Origin: Anagrus nilaparvatae
Lineage: Eukaryota; Arthropoda; Insecta; Hymenoptera; Mymaridae
Length of the DNA: 64,000 bases
Direction: 5' to 3'
NCBI GenBank assembly: GCA_022575985.1
Contig: JAKSXM010000137.1
Span: 17,874,001 to 17,938,000 of the forward strand
The notes beneath the pieces were generated by a model. It was not told the origin of the DNA and ran no database searches. It saw only the letters and a list, made by a program, of their open reading frames with translations. How positions within the stretch are numbered: position 1 is the first letter of the stretch; every line of letters starts with the position of its first letter. Below are positions 24,276 to 34,789 of the stretch, in pieces. The translations under genes and the position numbers were made by a program.

Positions 24276-25794
24276 GGGCATATCCATTACTGTTCATACA
24301 AAAGTGTGCGCACCCATGACTCCGATCGGGCTCAAATTTTCAGGGGTGGTTTGAAGTAATAAAAAACTCAGACAGCCAAAATTTCAGCCATTTTGCAGGA
24401 CGGGTTGCCGAGATACAAGCTCTAAAAGGTCCAAAAATAGCTGTTTTTAGCCAATTTTCAAAAATTTACTGGGCTTCAAGGATTAGTCCAAAAAACTTCC
24501 GGCTGGTCTCTTTTTTTTCCTTGAACATTCAACTTTTACCAAAAAAATTTTCAAAAAGTTTTATGGAGTTGATTTTTACTGGCATTGATTAACGTAAGAT
24601 CTATTTTATCAATAAATGCTGATTTTTGAACTTGAATTGTGACTCAGCAGCATTAGCTAAAGACTTTTTGGTCTCATTAAAAGCGTCTATCAAAGGCCTT
24701 TCAAATGAGACCTTAGACGTTAAAAAAACTTATCAGGGACCGGAGATATAAGCAATTGAAAGTTTGCTGTTTCCGAAAATATCGATTTTTTAACAACTTT
24801 AATCGTCTGCAAAATTTTTCTCTGAGCACTTTAAGGGCTAAAAATTTCAGGAAAGCTTCTTTTGATATTAAAAAAAATTCCCTAAAAATTTGGGCGATGG
24901 TATTGGCTTCTGTTCGTAGATATAAGACTCTGAAAATGTGTAATAATTGGACCAATATTGGCCAATAAATGGTTAAAGGGTCAACCAAAAAATTTTTCTT
25001 CTTCAATATTCGAATAGCCAGGGAAAAATGAGCTGATTTTAAAAAAAAAATTTTTATTTTTGACCGAAAAATAAGCAAGTTATCATCATTTTAAGATTTT
25101 TTAAAAAATTTTCCAAAAATCCCATTTTTAGGGTCATTATACAGTATTCTAACTCGAAATAATGATAACTCGCTTATTTTTCGGTCTAAAATAAAAATTT
25201 TTTTTTTTAAATTGTCGAATTTTTTCCTGCTTATTCGAATATTTACAAAAAAGAAACTTCTTATATGCAAAAATTATTTGTTTTTGCCAAATTACTTTAG
25301 AACTTACTTTATTTTGTCAATGTATTCGGGTAGTTTTTGGCCCAAAAAAATAATAAAATAATTTGAAAGGTCTTTGATAGACGCTTTTAATGAAACCAAC
25401 CGGAAGTCTTTAGCTAATGATGCTGAGTCACAATTCAAGTTCAAAAATCAGCATTTTTCGATAAAATAAATCTTACGTTAATCAATGCCAGTAAAAATCA
25501 ACTCCATGAAACTTTTTGAAAATTTTTTTGGTAAAAGTTGAATGTTCAAGGAAAAAAATGAGACCAGCTGGATGTTTTTTGGACTAATCCTTGAAGCCCA
25601 GTAAATTTTTGAAAATTGGCTAAAAACAGCTATTTTTGGATCTTTTAGAGCTTGTATCTCGGCAACCCGTCCTGCAAAATGGCTGAAATTTTGGCTGGCT
25701 GAGTTTTTTATTACTTCAAACTACCCCTGAAAATTTGAGCCCGATCGGAGTCATGGGTGCGCACACTTTTGTATGAAAAGTAATGGATATGCCC
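24276..25794. mobile_element. 1,519-bp foldback DNA transposon, ATAT target
   Basis: The left end GGGCATATCCATTACTGTTC and its near-exact inverse on the right are flanked by ATAT on both sides. The inverted arms are about 430 bp each (24,276 to about 24,710 and about 25,370 to 25,794), with GCGCACCCATGACTCCGATC in each. The centre holds a second, smaller inverted repeat (about 25,040-25,205) around GACCGAAAAATAAGC. Overlapping open frames of 121 and 70 residues on opposite strands have no recognisable domain. A shorter relative is at 40,512-41,616. Confidence 0.88.
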
Positions 25795-25798
25795 ATAT

Positions 25799-26261
25799 AT
25801 ATATATATATATATATTTCATTTATATTTTTCAGCACGTGAACTGTCATCAAGGACTATTTAGGGGTTTTATTATATTGCTTTTGATTATATCATTCCTA
25901 CAGGCTGAATTTTCCTTAATTCTAATGTTCTTCAAAAATTGAGCAAGTTAGTGTAAAAAATCTACTTAGATATCTATACCTATATTTTTTCCCAAGTATA
26001 GTTGACATGACCTAAAATTCTTAAGGCTTTATATTCTTTAGCAAACATCCCTTTTAAGACCCCAGCCTCATTCATAAATAACTAATACAACCAGGCTAAT
26101 ATACATTCCTTACCTTTCTTTAACTAAAATTAAAATAAAGTTTTCACATTATGCATAGAAACAGAATAATGAGTGAGTACTTTTTTGAATTAATAATTTG
26201 AAAGAAATTTTTTGTTTTTTTTAATTTTTAAAAAATAAAAAATTGATTTTTATTTAATCTT
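25799..26261. other. AT-rich non-coding stretch
   Basis: A short (TA)n run at its left side, then unique AT-rich sequence. I see no coding region, TIR or known repeat. Confidence 0.6.
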
Positions 26262-26337
26262 GGTCATCTATGATTAAGGCTAAGCAGTGATCATACTGAT
26301 GAAGCCTCACACTGCTTAGCCAAGTGGCGAAATGACC
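26262..26337 (+). ncRNA. candidate hammerhead ribozyme (helix III open)
   Basis: All core parts are present in the right order. Helix III is GGTCAT (26262-26267) paired with ATGACC (26332-26337). The cleavage triplet reads ATC, so the cut would fall between 26268 and 26269. Helix I is TATGAT (26269-26274) paired with ATCATA (26290-26295), extendable by T.G and A-T. The core box CTGATGA (26296-26302) abuts helix I directly, and GAA (26329-26331) abuts helix III. Helix II is weak: GCC (26304-26306) with GGC (26326-26328), after one extra A. Loops I and II carry a 12-base perfect complement, GGCTAAGCAGTG (26278-26289) and CACTGCTTAGCC (26310-26321). This could be a kissing contact or a rival hairpin that masks the core. 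A relative at 37.4 kb keeps this pairing with compensatory changes. Activity is untested. Confidence 0.7.
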
Positions 26338-26373
26338 TTGGGATTTTCCGAAAAATTTTTCGGAATTTCCCAA
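26338..26373 (+). repeat. 18-bp inverted repeat directly after the ribozyme candidate
   Basis: TTGGGATTTTCCGAAAAA is followed without spacer by TTTTTCGGAATTTCCCAA; 16 of 18 positions pair. It begins at the base after helix III of the hammerhead candidate. It may be part of the same structured RNA or element end. Confidence 0.75.
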
Positions 26374-27286
26374 CATAAAAAATTTTAAACATCTTATTGA
26401 TTGTTCTTAATTTAATACTACACTGTCTGATATATTTAGAGTGTAAATATTACACCAAATATCAGCACGAGTATTTAAGAATTTTATCATTGTCTGGAAA
26501 GGTCGCATTATTTAATAATCATAAATGTTATAATTTAAAATTATAAATTAAATTTGATAAAAAAAAAAAGAAATTAAATTTTATAATTAAATTATTAAAT
26601 AAACCAATCAAAATTAATTGAAAAAAAAAGAATCAAATTTTAACGATATAATTATATTTGAAAAAAACTATGTCATGTTATATATATTCGATACCTATTA
26701 CATAAGAAACCAAAAAAAATAAAATAAAAAAACAAAAATACTTAAGAATTAAAAAAAAAATTTAAATTAGATTCGGGTTCCAAACAAAAGGAAATAAATC
26801 ACGAAAGATATCTATAGAATGAAATCTAATAATAGTTATTTTAGAAAATTAGTACCTATATCATCTTCACCTTTAAAAAATATATATATATATATAAAAT
26901 GAGATGAATTTTTTTATTTATATTTTTTATATAATACAGATTTTTCCCATACACATAAATTTTGGTATGGAAATATATTAGACCTTTAGCAATTTTTAGG
27001 TTATATTGTTGTTATAAATAGAACTTTTATAAGAAATAACTGAAATTTTAGAAATTATGGACGAATAGATTCAATGCAACATGAGGAATAATAAACGATT
27101 CCGAAATTTTACAGCTGAAAATTTGAAATTTGGGGTAATATGTGAAATCAAAGTTAACAATATGCAGATTTAAAATACGCAAATAATGCTTATAGCTGGT
27201 TAATTTCAAATGTATCTAAGTAACCCTAATTAAACTTTGAGTTGAGTATACTAATACTGACCAAGAAATTAAACTTCAAAATTTAC
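26374..27286. other. AT-rich non-coding stretch
   Basis: A-rich runs (26,560-26,760), a (TA)n run near 26,880 and otherwise unique sequence. No gene seen. Confidence 0.6.
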
Positions 27287-27292
27287 ATTATA

Positions 27293-28332
27293 GGGCGATT
27301 ATTTCTCAACCCGGCCACCCCCCTCTGTCCAAAAATGGTGGCAACTTAAAAAGATTTTGGTTTTCTTAAATTGACTGGAAAAGGGTCTAGTTTTTTATTC
27401 TCATTGGCCTTTTCAACTCTGTAAATCTACTGTGCCCATTTTAGGCACTGAGCGGCGGCAGGTCGACATTTTAAAAACAGAAAAATTGAAATAAAAGTAG
27501 ATTAACGGTAAGTTTTTTGAAATTTTTTTCTCTTAAAAGTTGTTATTTATTAAAACAAAGAAAATGAGACCACTTGCGTGGTAATTGGTTGATTTTTTAA
27601 GAAGTTTTGTGGGTGCTATGTAGTTTTTAAAAATGGGTTAAAAACGGCTACTTTGACTGACGATATCTCTGAACCTACATATCCAAAATAAAAAAGCTTT
27701 AGTGCAAAATGGTAGTCTTTTGATACATAATAAGTGTGCCAAATATTAGGGGATTTGATAGAGTAGTTTCGTATTTAGCAATTTTCGGCTATTAATTCTC
27801 TTAATAAAATGGGTCAAAATTTGTCTCAGAATTACCCTTAAAATTGCTAAATCCGAAACTACCCAATCAAATCCCTTGATATTTGGCACACTTATTATGT
27901 ATCAAAAGACTACCATTTTGCACTAAAACTTTTTTATTTTGGATATGTAGGTTCAGAGATATCGTCAGTCAAAGTAGCCGTTTTTAACCCATTTTTAAAA
28001 ACTACATAGCACCCACAAAACTTCTTAAAAAATCAACCAATTACCACGCAAGTGGTCTCATTTTCTTTGTTTTAATAAATAACAACTTTTAAGAGAAAAA
28101 AATTTCAAAAAACTTACCGTTAATCTACTTTTATTTCAATTTTTCTGTTTTTAAAATGTCGACCTGCCGCCGCTCAGTGCCTAAAATGGGCACAGTAGAT
28201 TTACAGAGTTGAAAAGGCCAATGAGAATAAAAAACTAGACCCTTTTCCAGTCAATTTAAGAAAACCAAAATCTTTTTAAGTTGCCACCATTTTTGGACAG
28301 AGGGGGGTGGCCGGGTTGAGAAATAATCGCCC
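27293..28332. mobile_element. 1,040-bp near-perfect palindromic (foldback) element
   Basis: The ends read GGGCGATTATTTCTCAACCC and its inverse, flanked by ATTATA on both sides, a 6-bp target duplication. The two arms are about 490 bp each and almost identical over their length, for example in GGCAGGTCGACATTTTAAAA and its inverse. The unpaired centre is only about 55 bp (27,785-27,838). No coding region is recognisable. The GGGC start resembles the ATAT-flanked elements, but the 6-bp duplication and different TIR argue for a separate family. A transcript across it would form a long RNA hairpin. Confidence 0.9.
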
Positions 28333-28338
28333 ATTATA

Positions 28339-31300
28339 ATAGAAAAATGTCCAGCAATTTATCTGAAAATTTAAGCAAAATCAAAATTTAAAAAAAGACG
28401 TTGAAAACTTTAGTAACTTAAGGTAGATTTATTTTAAGAATCAATTATAAATAAAACCATTTTAGGGTTGATTTTAGGAGTTGTTTAACAAATCAATATG
28501 TTGCTGGCCAGAGTCTCGACAAAATTTAAAATAAAACGAGGTCTAACATATAAATTATAATAAAAATATTTAAAAATGTTGATATACAAGGTTTTAAAAA
28601 ATTTTCAAAACGTAAAATTAAAATATATTATTAAAAAAATACATAAAAAATCATAAAATATTAAATACGAAAAAGAAATAAGTACTTTATCATATAACAA
28701 GCAGAGTATATAAGTCATTCAAAAAAAAAAAAAGTTCTTCTAAGTCAAAAATTGCAGGCTGTCACTTAAAATGTATAGTATTCAAAAATCAACGAAATTC
28801 TCATTCCGCGAAAGGCCCGCACACTAGGTTAAAACGATAAAAATATATATATATATTTTTTGCAAATCCTCTTTTTGCCGTCGTCATGTAAAAATTGGCG
28901 CGCCAAAGGCGGAAGACCGTAAGCTTTCATAGCATAATATGACCTTTCTCAAATTTTAGATCCCCTGCGGGTTGCTTTGTAAAAATTTTAATGAAAATAA
29001 TGGATGTAACACATATGCCTATATATATGTATATTAATATACGAACTTGCATATTTGTTTCACATGTTAACGAAAATGATATATATATAGAAATTTAAAA
29101 TCACGTAACTTACTACATATTGCAAAAAAATAAATAAAGAAGTTGAAAACGAGAGCGGAAAAGAATGAAAAAATATATAAAGCTTTAAATGATGTATTTT
29201 TTGCATGTCTATGAGCATTTCGTGTTAAAATTTTAGAAATACTTAAAAAAAAGTGACCTATATATTTATATTCTTCAGTAAAGGGTTATAATTAGCATGG
29301 AATTTTTGCTTTTTTAAATATAATCAACAAATATCTATAATTAAAAAAATGAAAAAATTTTAGGGTATTTTACCGTTATAATAATATTTTTACTGGAATA
29401 CAGATTTTCAATAACAAAAATTTATAAAGAAGCTTATTAGTCAGAAACTAATATTTTTTTTCATGTCGTTTTATTGCAGTTTATAAATTAATCTTTTCTA
29501 ACTAAATTAATTTAAAACATAGCTGAAAAAAAAGAAATGAAAAAAATTCTTTAGACTAAATTGATTGGAAGCAAGTTTTATAATTGACCTTGAATTCAAG
29601 GGCATAAAAATAAGATTAATTATCTATATCTTACTATGCTTTTTTACTTGTGTATACTTTCATTAATTATGTTGTTATTATTATTTTTATTATTATCATT
29701 TTTATTGTTTTATTTAGTTTTAACGTTCTATCAATTTAATTATTGAGATAATTGTTTTTATTGTAATATATTGCAATGTCTAGAGCTGATGGCTTAAGAT
29801 TTGTTCTGGATAATTTTTATAATTAAAAATTGGGTGTGTAATAATTGGACATTGGGGTAATGAAAACTCTTACGTGCCTTTTATTGTCAGTAGCGTATTG
29901 ACAGGAATGGCAAAGATGGCACTTGCCGAAAAAAAATCCACTAGCCGCAAGCAGAAATATTCCGCTTCGATCTGGCGAAATTTTTTTCTTGCAAAAACAA
30001 TTGCAAATCACTTAAAACTTAAAATAATTTTTAAAAGGCTAATCATAATGCTGCACACATATCTTAAATGGGTGTCAAATTTTTTTAACCCCTCCCCCTT
30101 CAGGACGGATCGGTTTTTATTTTACTTTTATTTCTTACATACCAATTTAGGAATATATTAAGGATAGATAAGTATTCTAGAATATCCTAAATTTTCATTT
30201 CCAGATTACTACTCTAGTCAATTTCGGATCACCAAGGCTTTTAATATAAGACTCAGTGGGCATCCTTAGATTAGTAATTGCATTGTCAATTTGCAGTTTT
30301 ATTTGGTAACTCACAAGTTCACCTTATGACTCGCGTAAGCTGTTCTACACACAATAAATAATAACTTAGATATTCATCAAAAAAACCAATCAGAATTACA
30401 AACAGGTTTTAAAAATTATCCATGAAATAAATGCTCTCAAAAACTGCCATAAACTAATCAAAATTTACCAAAATAAAAATCACATTTTCTAAAAGCAGCT
30501 TTCACTAACAACAATTTTTACCATAAAACAAATAATCACAATCATTAAAAATTAAAAATTAAAATACAAAAGCAATAATAAAAATTTTAATTATTACGTT
30601 GTTTTTCATAGTTTATTAAACTATTAAAAACCATAAATATTCATCCTATATAAATATATAATTATTTATGTACATGAGTATAATTTAAAAAATTTTTATT
30701 TATAATCATGATAATATATTCTACAATATACTTCCTCTTCATAAAATTATTTAAAAAAAAAAAATTCATATACAACAATTTAAGTATATTAAATAATTAT
30801 ACTTCATATATATATACACATAAAATATTCAACAAACGTTTAATTTTAACAGATTGATCATAATATTTTGTTTCTTAAAAAAATTTTATTATAATAATTA
30901 TGATATATAATTATGTTATATAGATAAAAACTATTGTTATATTCATATAAGAATATTCTAATTGATCATTAAAATGTCAATGACTGCTATTGAACACTGT
31001 TAAAGAATGAAAATTGAGGTATTATAACATATAATATGCAATATTAAGCATTATAAAAAAATTGAGAAGATGTTTACAGAAAATTTTATTATTATTATTA
31101 TTATAATTTACGAAGTAATAATATTGTTGATGAGGCTAATCAAGTTTTCATATATATATACATGCATGAGATAAAAAGACTATCTCGTCTTCAAAATATA
31201 CTTCTTCATTGTTTCTTAGTGATTTTATATGTGTATAGTATTATAAAAACAAGCCCCCAAGACTGTAAAAAAACTTTATGAGTCTTCGTGATCTTTGCAT

Positions 31301-31819
31301 ACTAGACTGTCCGCGATGTTTTTCAAAATTATATTTTTAATTAAGTTTTTATATACTCTCTAAAGTTACTGTCTTTGTATACATGAATCTAAAGATTATG
31401 GAATTTTTTATCAAATTGTCTTTGCAGAATCTTTGCAGAATAATTCAAAGGTTCCTTGGGTAGTGAAGATTAATAAAAGACCTTATATTATAAAAAAGTT
31501 GAATAAAAACTGCAAAAATGACCTTAAAATAATGACCTATCTTTGGCTACAGTACCATGTTAAGAAAAAAAGTACCTAAAATAAACAATACTCGCAGATA
31601 TTATTTTATTCAGAGAATATTTTGAGAAAACATTTATTCAAAATATGCAACTGCCTAATGTTTACTCATACATGCATTTACATTTATAAATATTCTCTTA
31701 ATTTGATACGCTTTAACATGGTCGAGACGTAATAACAACATTTTTAACAAAAAATAATGTAATGCATATATTTATATTGTACGAACATATGTAATTGTAA
31801 TATACATGCAATTATTTAT
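28339..31819. other. AT-rich intergenic or intronic stretch
   Basis: No supported gene. A GC-richer patch at about 28,860-28,980 contains GGCGCGCCAAAGGCGG and may be an old transposon piece. Another at 29,830-30,120 has short frames on both strands, the longest 95 residues, without a recognised domain. The rest is A/T-rich with short TA and TTA runs (28,845; 30,800; 31,090). Confidence 0.55.
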
Positions 31820-32948
31820 CCTATATATATATAAATCTTTAATTATGTGTGTGTGTGTGTGTGTCCGAACGCGATAAACTAGAAAACGATAAAAGCTACA
31901 GACATAGGGTTTACGGCAAAAGACGTCAAAAATTACGGGTCAAAACATAGGCTAGGTTTTATTTCGATTGATAACGAGGAAAAATTTTTATGTTGAAAAA
32001 ATTGAATTTCCAAGAAAAAAATTTTTATCAAATTTTCAAAAAAAATCAAAAAAACTGAAAACCGAGGAAAAATTTTTTTATCAAAAAGAATTTCATTCGA
32101 TTCAGGCATATTTTTAACGTATCCACCTAAATTTTCAAGGTAATCAGTTCGATCTGTCAAAAGTTACAATCATTTTTCAAAAATTATAAAAGTTTAGGAC
32201 TAATATTATATATATTTCTAATTTTTATAAAAAACAGAAAAGTAAGGAAAAATTTCACTGTGGAAAAGAGTTTCATTCAATTCGGGTATATTTTTTACGA
32301 ATTCGCCTAAATTTTCAAGTTAATCGGCTCGATCTGTCAAGAGTTACAATCATTTTTCGAAAATTATAAAAGTTTAGGACTAATCCTATATATATATAAA
32401 TCTTTAATTATGTGTGTGTGTGTGTGTGTCCGAACGCGATAAACTAGAAAACGATAAAAGCTACAGACATAGGGTTTACGGCAAAAGACGTCAAAAATTA
32501 CGGGTCAAAACATAGGCTAGGTTTTATTTCGATTGATAACGAGGAAAAATTTTTATGTTGAAAAAATTGAATTTCCAAGAAAAAAATTTTTATCAAATTT
32601 TCAAAAAAAATCAAAAAAACTGAAAACCGAGGAAAAATTTTTTTATCAAAAAGAATTTCATTCGATTCAGGCATATTTTTAACGTATCCACCTAAATTTT
32701 CAAGGTAATCAGTTCGATCTGTCAAAAGTTACAATCATTTTTCAAAAATTATAAAAGTTTAGGACTAATATTATATATATTTCTAATTTTTATAAAAAAC
32801 AGAAAAGTAAGGAAAAATTTCACTGTGGAAAAGAGTTTCATTCAATTCGGGTATATTTTTTACGAATTCGCCTAAATTTTCAAGTTAATCGGCTCGATCT
32901 GTCAAGAGTTACAATCATTTTTCGAAAATTATAAAAGTTTAGGACTAA
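31820..32948 (+). repeat. tandem duplication of 565-bp block A
   Basis: The sequence from CCTATATATATATAAATC at 31820 restarts at 32385. Every landmark I compared is at +565, including the (GT)9 run, ACGTCAAAAATTACGGG and ATTTCACTGTGG. I saw no difference between copies, even in GT-run length, so the event is recent or an assembly duplication. Confidence 0.92.
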
Positions 32949-33692
32949 TATTATATATATTTGTAATCTTACCGGTTACTAATTTAGTAGCTCAATAGAG
33001 TAACTAAAAGAAACTTGTACAGCTATTATCAGGGAGAATCCTAGAATTGGTAGTTGAGGGAAGCAACTGCCACTTGCGGATCAAAGGGAAGGGTAATCAA
33101 GCTTTGAATCGCTGATCACTAATTATCCGCCTGAGTTCCAACGTCCGTAATTTTTATGATTTACTAAATTATAGATAATAATTCGGGTTAAAAAGGTTGT
33201 TATAAAAAATATTGAGTAATGTAAAACAACATATCTGGAAAAATCATGTTGCAGGGGTCCAGGGGGGCGCAGCCCCCTTGGCGGTTGCCGAGGTGAGCGA
33301 AGCGAGCCGGAGGCAGCTAGTATTATATATATTTGTAATCTTACCGGTTACTAATTTAGTAGCTCAATAGAGTAACTAAAAGAAACTTGTACAGCTATTA
33401 TCAGGGAGAATCCTAGAATTGGTAGTTGAGGGAAGCAACTGCCACTTGCGGATCAAAGGGAAGGGTAATCAAGCTTTGAATCGCTGATCACTAATTATCC
33501 GCCTGAGTTCCAACGTCCGTAATTTTTATGATTTACTAAATTATAGATAATAATTCGGGTTAAAAAGGTTGTTATAAAAAATATTGAGTAATGTAAAACA
33601 ACATATCTGGAAAAATCATGTTGCAGGGGTCCAGGGGGGCGCAGCCCCCTTGGCGGTTGCCGAGGTGAGCGAAGCGAGCCGGAGGCAGCTAG
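31836..33692 (+). mobile_element. Helitron-like non-autonomous element with A-A-B-B interior
   Basis: The 5' end is A|TCTTTAATTATGTG followed by (GT)n and CCGAACGCGATAAACTAG. The 3' end is CCGGAGGCAGCTAG|T, with the hairpin GGGGGCGCAGCCCCC upstream. TC at the start, CTAG at the end and an A/T host dinucleotide fit Helitron rules. No RepHel coding is present. The interior is two adjacent tandem duplications: block A (565 bp) twice, then block B (372 bp) twice. The inner A junction restarts the TC end and the inner B copy has its own CTAG end, so sub-elements A-B-type ends are repeated. The reversed relative is at 23.0-24.2 kb. Confidence 0.75.
32949..33692 (+). repeat. tandem duplication of 372-bp block B
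   Basis: Block B runs from TATTATATATATTTGTAATC to GGAGGCAGCTAG and fills 32949-33320 and 33321-33692. The copies look identical. Each ends in the Helitron-type CTAG followed by T. Confidence 0.92.
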
Positions 33693-34281
33693 TTTAAGTA
33701 TATTTTCATATCATACACGTTTGTTTGTATTATAAAAACTTAATAATCAAATTAAAGTATTTCTTGTGTATCGTATATTCAGAAAATGCTTAATATAAAG
33801 AACTAATTGGTCTAAAATTATATAAAAAATTTCTAAACTATATTGAAATAAAATTTTATTTCTACTATCAATAAATAAAATAACAAATAAAGCGTTAAAT
33901 TTCAGTCAAGTTTATAATTGAAATTGAAAAAAAATAATCAATACTTTGAATAGAAAAATTTGAAATTGTGTATTTTCTTTAGCAAATGTAGATTAAAAAA
34001 GATTTAAATTCGATTATAACAAAAAGGTAACCTCAAAATAATAAAGAGACAGTTATTTTATAAAACGCCTTGACTCTTCATAAAGTTAGTTAATTTAAAA
34101 TTTGTATACATACATTACTATGATATAGTATATGTTTATGTAAATAATCACCTTAAATATTCTCGCAAATGAAATGTATTCGTAAGAGTATAAAAGTAAT
34201 CTATAGAAATATTTTCCACTTTGATTTTTATAAAATATTCATAATTTTGTATAAGTATTGATATATATATTCTTTAGAGTT
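33693..34281. other. AT-rich non-coding stretch
   Basis: Unique AT-rich sequence with no gene or repeat that I can support. Confidence 0.6.
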
Positions 34282-34789
34282 TCATAAACATGGTTTTTTT
34301 TTAACGTATCCCTGGATACTAGGGTCCAATTCTCCTCTGCTTGCATTTTGATTATCCTGCTTACCTATGATAATATTCATGGCAATTTCAGAGAAAACTT
34401 CCCACATTATTTGTTTACTCTACTTCTGCGAGTTTTTTGCTGATTAACCAGTTATTGTATAATGTTTTAAAGCCTAACACACCTTCTAGTAATCTACGAC
34501 TTAAATCGGCCTTTGTGACTGCTAATACTGCTGAATTCAGTACACGTTTTTTGCAATATATTTTTGTGTTTTCCAATTCTGACATGAAATCAAATAATTA
34601 TGAAGGCATACGAAGAAGTAATTAAAATTGAAAATATAATTGTACCTCTTCAACATTATACTGAATTTCTGGTGCTTCTTCCTGGTGTTGATCTTCAGAA
34701 TTCATCTAAGCATCATCGCCACTCTTTTCACCAGCAATAGATTGATTAGCTTCTACCTTAGTTTGGTTAACTGCCATTTTCTTGGTATT
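34282..34789 (-). pseudogene. broken coding fragment, possibly BEN-domain-like
   Basis: I do not recognise this with certainty. The minus strand shows three pieces of protein-like composition in GC-richer DNA. Piece 1 (34777 to 34646) starts ATG in a good context (AGAAAATGG) and encodes MAVNQTKVEANQSIAG then an acidic tail rich in E, D and Q. It has one in-frame TAG at 34706-34708 and ends at a GAAGAG|GTACAA donor-like site; TTTCTACAG lies just before the exon. Piece 2 (34585-34415, 56 residues) contains IYCKKRVLNSAV and LSRRLLEGVLGFKTLYNN. This resembles BEN domains (Y-C-x-K start, then RxLLxxVF, then TL/AL). Piece 3 (34407-34282), in another frame, has MWEVFSEIAMN and GELDPSIQGYVKKK, like a BEN C-terminal L-D-P...Y-V-x-K-K, with an ATAG|GTAAGC donor-like site. 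Stops and frame changes suggest a pseudogene, unless small introns separate the pieces. BEN domains occur in chromatin-bound transcription factors. Confidence 0.4.

Noticed and set aside
24713..25078. 121-residue frame conserved in both foldback elements (also 40,811-41,176)
   Set aside because: It opens at TTG in the 40.8-kb copy, has an antisense open frame over the same bases and no known domain. Shared descent of the elements explains the similarity.
29823..30161. 62- and 95-residue overlapping frames on opposite strands, one with C-x2-C-x2-C
   Set aside because: No recognised domain and no gene structure; frames this short are expected here.
31933..32725. Two identical 75-residue minus-strand frames
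   Set aside because: They lie in the duplicated block A of a non-autonomous Helitron-like element and match no known domain. Their identity reflects the duplication.
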